This document shows, piece after piece, positions 6,929-11,159 of a DNA stretch of 11,159 nucleotides. The notes beneath the pieces were generated by a model. It had not been told where the DNA came from, made no database searches, and worked only from the letters and a program-made list of their open reading frames with translations. The DNA comes from Bacteroidales bacterium. Its GTDB lineage: Bacteria > Bacteroidota > Bacteroidia > Bacteroidales > UBA7960. The stretch's first letter is position 1. Each line of letters starts with the position of its first letter. The stretch spans positions 1 through 11,159 of the forward strand of contig SLOR01000062.1 in NCBI GenBank assembly GCA_007132395.1. The letters are read 5' to 3'. Position numbers and translations under genes: made by a program.

Positions 6929-8110
6929 ATGGATACAAAAAAATTAGGCTTCGACTCAAAACTCATTCATGCCGGTGCCTTTGAAGATCAGTTTGGCAGC
7001 GCTACCGTTCCCATTTATCAAACTTCAACTTTTAAATTTAAAAATGCCGATCACGGTGCAGCTTGCTTTGCCGGGGAAGAAGATGGCTATATCTACACCC
7101 GCATCAACAACCCCACCATCAACGCACTGGAGAATCTGGTGGCCGAGCTGGAGAATGGTTACAGGGGTGTGGCATGCAGCTCAGGTATGGGTGCTGTAAA
7201 TACCATTTATATGGCACTGTTGCAACAGGGCGACCACATGATTAGCACAGCAGCCGTTTATGGCCCCTCCAGGGTGGTAATGGAAAAGCACTATTCTAAA
7301 TTTGGTATTGAATCAACTTACCTTGATACCTGCGATGCAGAAAACATCCGCAAGGCCATTAAGCCCAACACCAAAATGATTTTTATTGAAACCCCTTCCA
7401 ACCCCACCATGGATATTACCGATCTTGAGGCGGTGGCGAAAATTGCAAGGGAGCATGATATTATTACGGTGGCCGACAATACATTCTGCAGCCCTTATCT
7501 GCAAAAACCCCTTGACTTTGGTTTCGACCTGGTATTCCATAGCGTTACCAAGTTCCTCAACGGGCATGCGGATATCGTAGGCGGTATTATCGTGGCCCGT
7601 GAAAAAAATATTTATGACATCGTAAGGCCCATGATGGTGACCCTGGGCTGCAACATGGACCCCCACCAGGCGTACCTGGTAATTCGTGGCTTAAAAACAC
7701 TTTCACTGCGCATGGATCGCTCGCAGGAAAATGCCATGAAGATTGCCGAATATCTTGAAAATCATCCTAAAGTACAGTGGGTTAAATTCCCCGGATTACC
7801 CTCTCACCCCCAGTACGAATTGGCCCGCAAGCAAATGCAAGGCCCAGGTGGTATGATCAGCTTCGAGCTCAAAGGAGGAATTGAAGCCGGGAAGAAACTC
7901 ATGGACTCAGTAAAGCTGGCTTTATTGGCCGTATCGCTGGGTGGAGTGGAAACCCTCATTCAGCATCCTGCCTCAATGACCCACTCCAAAATGGATAAGC
8001 AGGCACGCGAAAGCTCCGGTATTACTGATGGTTTGGTGAGGTATTCGGTAGGTATTGAAAATGTGGAAGACATAATCGCCGACCTGGAGCAAGGGCTGGC
8101 AAGCATATAA
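6929..8110 (+). CDS. Cys/Met-metabolism PLP-dependent enzyme (methionine gamma-lyase/cystathionine lyase-like)
   Basis: A 393-residue fold-type I PLP enzyme of the trans-sulfuration family, normal length. Visible features are the N-terminal substrate-site segment VPIYQTSTF (27-35), YIYTRINNPT (54-63), the cofactor loop SSGMGA (84-89), Asn159 in ETPSNPT (154-160), Asp183 in VADNTF (181-186), the PLP lysine Lys208 in SVTKFLNGH (205-213), and the C-terminal SLGGVETLIQHPASMTHS (336-353). Its overall pattern, for example GAACFAGE (43-50), is closest to methionine gamma-lyases. However, Pro113 follows Tyr111-Gly112 where those lyases have the active-site Cys, and their Lys-Asp pair near residue 236 is absent. 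Cystathionine gamma-lyase/synthase or another sulfur or gamma-elimination activity is therefore equally possible. The gene lies between two hairpins and is probably monocistronic. No clear -7 box was found in the short upstream gap. Confidence 0.93.
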   Translation: MDTKKLGFDSKLIHAGAFEDQFGSATVPIYQTSTFKFKNADHGAACFAGEEDGYIYTRINNPTINALENLVAELENGYRGVACSSGMGAVNTIYMALLQQGDHMISTAAVYGPSRVVMEKHYSKFGIESTYLDTCDAENIRKAIKPNTKMIFIETPSNPTMDITDLEAVAKIAREHDIITVADNTFCSPYLQKPLDFGFDLVFHSVTKFLNGHADIVGGIIVAREKNIYDIVRPMMVTLGCNMDPHQAYLVIRGLKTLSLRMDRSQENAMKIAEYLENHPKVQWVKFPGLPSHPQYELARKQMQGPGGMISFELKGGIEAGKKLMDSVKLALLAVSLGGVETLIQHPASMTHSKMDKQARESSGITDGLVRYSVGIENVEDIIADLEQGLASI

Positions 8111-8117
8111 ACTTATG

Positions 8118-8153
8118 GAATGCAGCGATTTTATTAAAAAAATTGCTGCATTC
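8118..8153 (+). terminator. Long hairpin after the PLP-enzyme gene
   Basis: GAATGCAGCGATTTT (8118-8132) pairs with the arm at 8139-8153 over 15 bp with one G-U wobble and a 6-nt loop. It begins 7 bp after the stop codon. The 3' flank is TTACCTTTCTC, T-rich but not a pure T run. It very probably ends the transcript before the promoter of the next gene at 8159. Confidence 0.7.
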
Positions 8154-8158
8154 TTACC

Positions 8159-8189
8159 TTTCTCTGTGTTAATTATATTCGTATTTTTG
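8159..8189 (+). promoter_or_regulatory. Candidate promoter for the DUF349 gene
   Basis: TATTTTTG at 8182-8189 matches TAnnTTTG exactly. TTTC at 8159-8162 matches three of four -33 bases with 19-nt spacing. The start near 8194 predicts a leader of about 114 nt, AT-rich, with eight T at 8248-8255 and only short weak stems. No known riboswitch was recognised. Confidence 0.55.
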
Positions 8190-8307
8190 CCTTTGCCTTA
8201 ATAGCAAGAAAATTAAGCAACTATATGGTTCCGAAAGCCGGGCTGTATTTTTTTTAATAAGTATTCTTCCTTAACTTTAGTTAGTAATTATTTAATTTTT
8301 TGTTTGG

Positions 8308-10734
8308 ATGGAAAATAAAGAGCTACTTAACCCCCAACCCGAAGATAATGACAATGGGAAAGGGGTAGAGAACCTGGATGCAGAAAAAAAGACTGCAGAA
8401 CAGACTACTGAGGATGTAACTCCTGCTGCTGAAAACAAGCAGAAACCTGAATCTGAAACCCGCCCACAGGAGGAACCTGTGGAAGAAAAAGCCCAATCCC
8501 CTGCTGAACCTGCTGCGGAAGAAACCGCAAAAGAAAAAGAGGAGGAAACTCCGGAAGCAAAAACAGAACCGGAAGAAAAACAACCGGAAGCAGAAAAAGA
8601 AGAACCTGCAGAAGAAAAGCCTTTAGAAGAGCAACCCGTTGCGGAACCCGTTGCAGAAAAAATTCATGAGGAAACAGAGGAGAAAACTCCTGACATAGTT
8701 GCGGAACCGGAAGAAGCAAAACCGGAAGCAGAAAAGGCAGATCCCGCCGAAGAACAACAAGCAGCAGAAAAGGCAGAACCCGCCGAAGAATTAGCGGCAG
8801 AACCCGTATCTGAGATTAAAGATGCTCCGGAGGAAGAAACTGCAGAAACGGTTGCTGAGGAATCAGGTAAAAAAGTGGAGCAGGTTCAGGAAAAAACTCA
8901 GGAAGAAGTAGTTGCCCAAACAACTGAAGAAAAAAAGGAAGAGATCACGACAAAAAAAACCAAAGAAGCTCCTGCTGAAGAAGAGGAAGAAGATCTCGCC
9001 GATAAATACAATTCCCTGAAGAAAGAAGAGCTGGTAGAGGCCATTGAGGCTTTGGTACAGCACGAAGACATTAATTACATCCGTCGCCATATCGGCTACA
9101 TGAAAGTAGCTTTCCGCAATTTCATCAAGGAGCAGAATGTTAGTGAATACGAAAAAACCATGCAACATTCTGATACTGCTGCAGTGGAAGGGCAACCTGA
9201 AACGGAGGAGGTAGTGGATGAAATGACGGTGCGTTTTGACAAAGCCTTTGGAATATACAAGCAGAAAAAAACGGTATACGACCAGGCTCTGGAAAGGCAA
9301 AAACATGATAACCTAAAGACTAAGGAAGACATCCTGGAAGAGTTGCGTCAGTTAATTGAATCGGAAGAGGAGCTGAAAAAAACCTACGATGTTTTCAAAG
9401 AACTGCAGGAAAAATGGCGCGAGATAGGCCCTGTGCCCCAATCAGCCAACAATACACTCTGGAACAATTATCACTTTCTTGTAGAGAAATTCTTCGACAA
9501 GGTTAAAATTAACAAGGAACTTCGCGATTTGGACCTGAAGAAAAATCTGGAAGTCAAAACCGAACTTTGCGAGAAGGCCGAAGGCCTGTTGCTGGAGACA
9601 TCGGTGAATAAGTCCTTCCAGAAACTTCAGAAACTTCACGAAGCATGGAAAGAGATAGGACCGGTACCCAAGGATTTTAAAGATGAAATATGGGAGCGGT
9701 TTAAAGCAGCCAGCGATACTCTTAACGAACGTCGTCAAAAATATTACGACGGGCTGAGGGAAGAACAGAATAAAAACTATGCGGCTAAAATTGTGCTGTG
9801 CGAAAAAGCGGAGCAACTGGCAGAGGTCGTTTCTGAACAGCCCAAACAATGGCAGGAAACTACCGATAGCATCAATGAGCTTTTTAAAGTTTGGAAAACC
9901 ATTGGGTTTGCCCCCAAAAAGGTAAATGATGAAGTTTGGGTACGATTCCGCACCGCACTGGATAACTTCTTTAAAAACAAGAAAGAGTTTTTCCAGAAAT
10001 ACAAAGATGAGCAATCGGAAAATTATAACCGCAAACTTAATCTCTGTGTGCAGGCCGAAGCGCTCAAAGACAGCGAAGACTGGAAACGTACCACCGACGA
10101 GTTGATTGCCCTGCAACAGGAATGGAAAAAAATTGGACCCGTACCACGTAAGTTTTCTGACAAAATTTGGAAACGCTTCCGGGCTGCCTGCGATGAATTT
10201 TTTAACAGGAAAGCTGCCTATTTCTCCAACATTGGCGAGAAACAGGATGAAAATTTGCAAAAGAAAAAGGAACTTGTTGAAAAAATCAGGAATTACGAGT
10301 ATTCCAAAGACAATACCGAGAACCTGAATGTTCTTAACGATTTTCAGCGGCAGTGGATGGATATTGGCCACGTGCCCATCAAGCAAAAAGATGCCATACA
10401 GAATGAGTTCAGAAATGCCATCAATGAGCAGTTCGACAAGCTTAACATAAGCAGAAAGGCCAAATCGACCATTGGTTTCAAGAACAAAATTGAAAATCTG
10501 AAAAACTCACCCAATGCCGATAATATTATTTACAAGGAGCGTTCGTTTTTGTTGAACAAAATCAATGCCCTGCAAAATGATATTAAGCTCTGGGAAAACA
10601 ATATCGGCTTCTTTGCCTCCTCCAAAAAGGCGGATGTGCTAAAGCAGGAGTTCGAAAGTAAAATTGAGAAAGCCAAAACCGATATTGCAGTGCTGGAGGA
10701 AAAATTAAAAATCCTCAATGCATCACAATCTTAA
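8308..10734 (+). CDS. DUF349 repeat protein with acidic low-complexity N-terminus
   Basis: An 808-residue protein of unknown function, almost entirely charged or helical, with no signal peptide or membrane segment. Residues 1-228 are a Glu/Ala/Pro/Lys-rich disordered tract. A helical segment (about 229-275) contains LVQHEDINYIRRHIGYMKVA (249-268). Five DUF349 repeats follow, each marked by W-x-x-IG-x-x-P. The marker tryptophans are at 370, 447, 529, 606 and 683, spaced 77, 82, 77 and 77 residues. A second Trp lies exactly 15 residues later in the first four (385, 462, 544, 621) but is Gln698 in the last. The C-terminus (720-808) is a coiled-coil-like tail. This layout is familiar in Bacteroidota, but no activity is known to me. 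It has its own promoter-like element and a strong terminator. The ATG at 8308 is the first start in the open frame. The family call is firm; the function is open. Confidence 0.94.
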   Translation: MENKELLNPQPEDNDNGKGVENLDAEKKTAEQTTEDVTPAAENKQKPESETRPQEEPVEEKAQSPAEPAAEETAKEKEEETPEAKTEPEEKQPEAEKEEPAEEKPLEEQPVAEPVAEKIHEETEEKTPDIVAEPEEAKPEAEKADPAEEQQAAEKAEPAEELAAEPVSEIKDAPEEETAETVAEESGKKVEQVQEKTQEEVVAQTTEEKKEEITTKKTKEAPAEEEEEDLADKYNSLKKEELVEAIEALVQHEDINYIRRHIGYMKVAFRNFIKEQNVSEYEKTMQHSDTAAVEGQPETEEVVDEMTVRFDKAFGIYKQKKTVYDQALERQKHDNLKTKEDILEELRQLIESEEELKKTYDVFKELQEKWREIGPVPQSANNTLWNNYHFLVEKFFDKVKINKELRDLDLKKNLEVKTELCEKAEGLLLETSVNKSFQKLQKLHEAWKEIGPVPKDFKDEIWERFKAASDTLNERRQKYYDGLREEQNKNYAAKIVLCEKAEQLAEVVSEQPKQWQETTDSINELFKVWKTIGFAPKKVNDEVWVRFRTALDNFFKNKKEFFQKYKDEQSENYNRKLNLCVQAEALKDSEDWKRTTDELIALQQEWKKIGPVPRKFSDKIWKRFRAACDEFFNRKAAYFSNIGEKQDENLQKKKELVEKIRNYEYSKDNTENLNVLNDFQRQWMDIGHVPIKQKDAIQNEFRNAINEQFDKLNISRKAKSTIGFKNKIENLKNSPNADNIIYKERSFLLNKINALQNDIKLWENNIGFFASSKKADVLKQEFESKIEKAKTDIAVLEEKLKILNASQS
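8728..8799 (+). repeat. Two tandem 36-bp repeats inside the DUF349 gene
   Basis: Units at 8728-8763 and 8764-8799 encode AEKADPAEEQQA and AEKAEPAEELAA. Their first 27 bases differ at one position only; the last nine have diverged. A weaker related unit encoding AEKEEPAEEK lies at about 8590-8619. The pattern shows that the acidic tract has grown by in-frame tandem duplication. Confidence 0.75.
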
Positions 10735-10749
10735 AAAATAAAAAGCGTT

Positions 10750-10785
10750 AAAACCGGGTACACATGTATATGTGCCCGGTTTTTT
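10750..10785 (+). terminator. Strong rho-independent-type terminator after the DUF349 gene
   Basis: AAAACCGGG (10750-10758) pairs with CCCGGTTTT (10775-10783). After a two-base TA bulge, CACAT (10761-10765) pairs with ATGTG (10770-10774) around a GTAT loop. The descending arm runs into a six-T tract (10780-10785). It lies 16 bp after the stop codon. Confidence 0.88.
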
Positions 10786-10888
10786 CGTACAGCCAAAGTT
10801 TTACAAAGTGGGCATGCGCTTGTGGCAAGATATAAGTGATTGAATATTTTCCTTTTGTGAAAATTTGTATACTGATTTAATTCCATAA

Positions 10889-11159
10889 ATGATGAAAAAA
10901 GCTTTGTTTGTTGTTATGCTGTCAGTGTTCTCAGTTTCCCTGAGCGCACAAATTTCCCTGGGCTTACGTGGTGGATTGAACTTCACCAAGCTTCCGTCAG
11001 AAACCTATACTGTCGGACCAGCCCAGATAACTACACTGCCTGATTCTTACACCGGTTTTCACATTGGCCTGATGGGTCAGATAAAACTGCCGGGCTTTTT
11101 TATTCAGCCAGAGTTGCTTTACCTGGCAACAGGCAATGAGTTTAGGTACGAGTCGGAAA
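10889..11159 (+). CDS. Outer-membrane beta-barrel protein (PorT-like), N-terminal part
   Basis: Ninety codons are open from ATG at 10889 to the window edge, so the 3' end is missing. Residues 1-21 form a classic signal peptide: MMKK, a hydrophobic core of about 13 residues, then a likely signal peptidase I cut after SLSA (18-21), before Gln22. The mature start shows alternating strand patterns typical of small Bacteroidota barrels: ISLGLRGGLNFTKL (23-36), TGFHIGLMGQIKL (57-69) and FFIQPELLYLATG (71-83). These fit the outer membrane protein beta-barrel (PorT/OMP_b-brl) family, but the specific role is unknown. ATG is doubled (10889 and 10892). The 103-bp gap after the previous terminator must hold its promoter, though I found no exact TAnnTTTG box. 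The total length is expected to be about 200-250 residues. Confidence 0.85.
   Translation, partial: MMKKALFVVMLSVFSVSLSAQISLGLRGGLNFTKLPSETYTVGPAQITTLPDSYTGFHIGLMGQIKLPGFFIQPELLYLATGNEFRYESE

Noticed and set aside
8245..8290. Riboswitch or attenuator in the DUF349 leader
   Set aside because: Only very short stems (AGCC/GGCT, TAACT/AGTTA) are present beside a T run, with no known riboswitch signature.
9442..10386. Long open frame on the minus strand (314 codons)
   Set aside because: It lies wholly antisense to the DUF349 repeats. Its Phe/Leu-rich translation is the expected shadow of Glu/Lys-rich codons, and it has no family motif.
1..11159. Mobile element, CRISPR array, toxin-antitoxin or defence island
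   Set aside because: No transposase, integrase, regularly spaced repeats, terminal inverted repeats or small toxin/antitoxin pair were seen. All genes have housekeeping-type relatives and even composition.

Overview
The window looks like an ordinary stretch of chromosome from a member of the Bacteroidota, probably Bacteroidales/Marinilabiliales-like; the family level is a guess. The signs are a fused FeoA-FeoB iron transporter, a large DUF349-repeat protein of the type common in this phylum, a PorT-type outer-membrane beta-barrel start, weak or absent Shine-Dalgarno sequences, and several exact matches to the Bacteroidota -7 promoter box TAnnTTTG. Base composition and codon use look even throughout. 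I see no insertion sequence, integrase, phage gene, CRISPR array, rRNA or tRNA.

Layout. Positions 1-2157 (minus strand) hold feoAB, running off the left edge without its C-terminus. A 367-bp divergent intergenic region (2158-2524) carries a promoter-like box for each direction and several inverted repeats. On the plus strand follow dxs (2525-4453, isoprenoid precursor synthesis) and a ZupT-like ZIP metal transporter (4496-5332, apparent TTG start). Next are a hotdog acyl-CoA thioesterase (5540-5953), an OsmC-family protein (6049-6441), a small CoA-binding Rossmann protein (6459-6827), a PLP-dependent trans-sulfuration-family enzyme (6929-8110), an 808-residue DUF349 protein (8308-10734) and the first 90 codons of an outer-membrane beta-barrel protein (10889-11159).

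Hairpins at 5998-6024, 6873-6898, 8118-8153 and 10750-10785 split the plus strand into short transcription units: dxs-zupT-thioesterase (possibly with internal breaks), osmC-CoA-binding, the PLP enzyme alone, the DUF349 gene alone, then the barrel gene. The genes are mostly housekeeping: metal import (Fe2+ by FeoAB; Zn2+ and related ions by ZupT), isoprenoid synthesis, thioester and thiol chemistry, and sulfur amino-acid metabolism. I find no convincing undescribed multi-gene system. The points most worth a second look are the PLP enzyme's proline in place of the methionine gamma-lyase cysteine, a possible leaderless promoter before the CoA-binding gene, inverted repeats around the feoAB promoter, and the architecture of the DUF349 protein.
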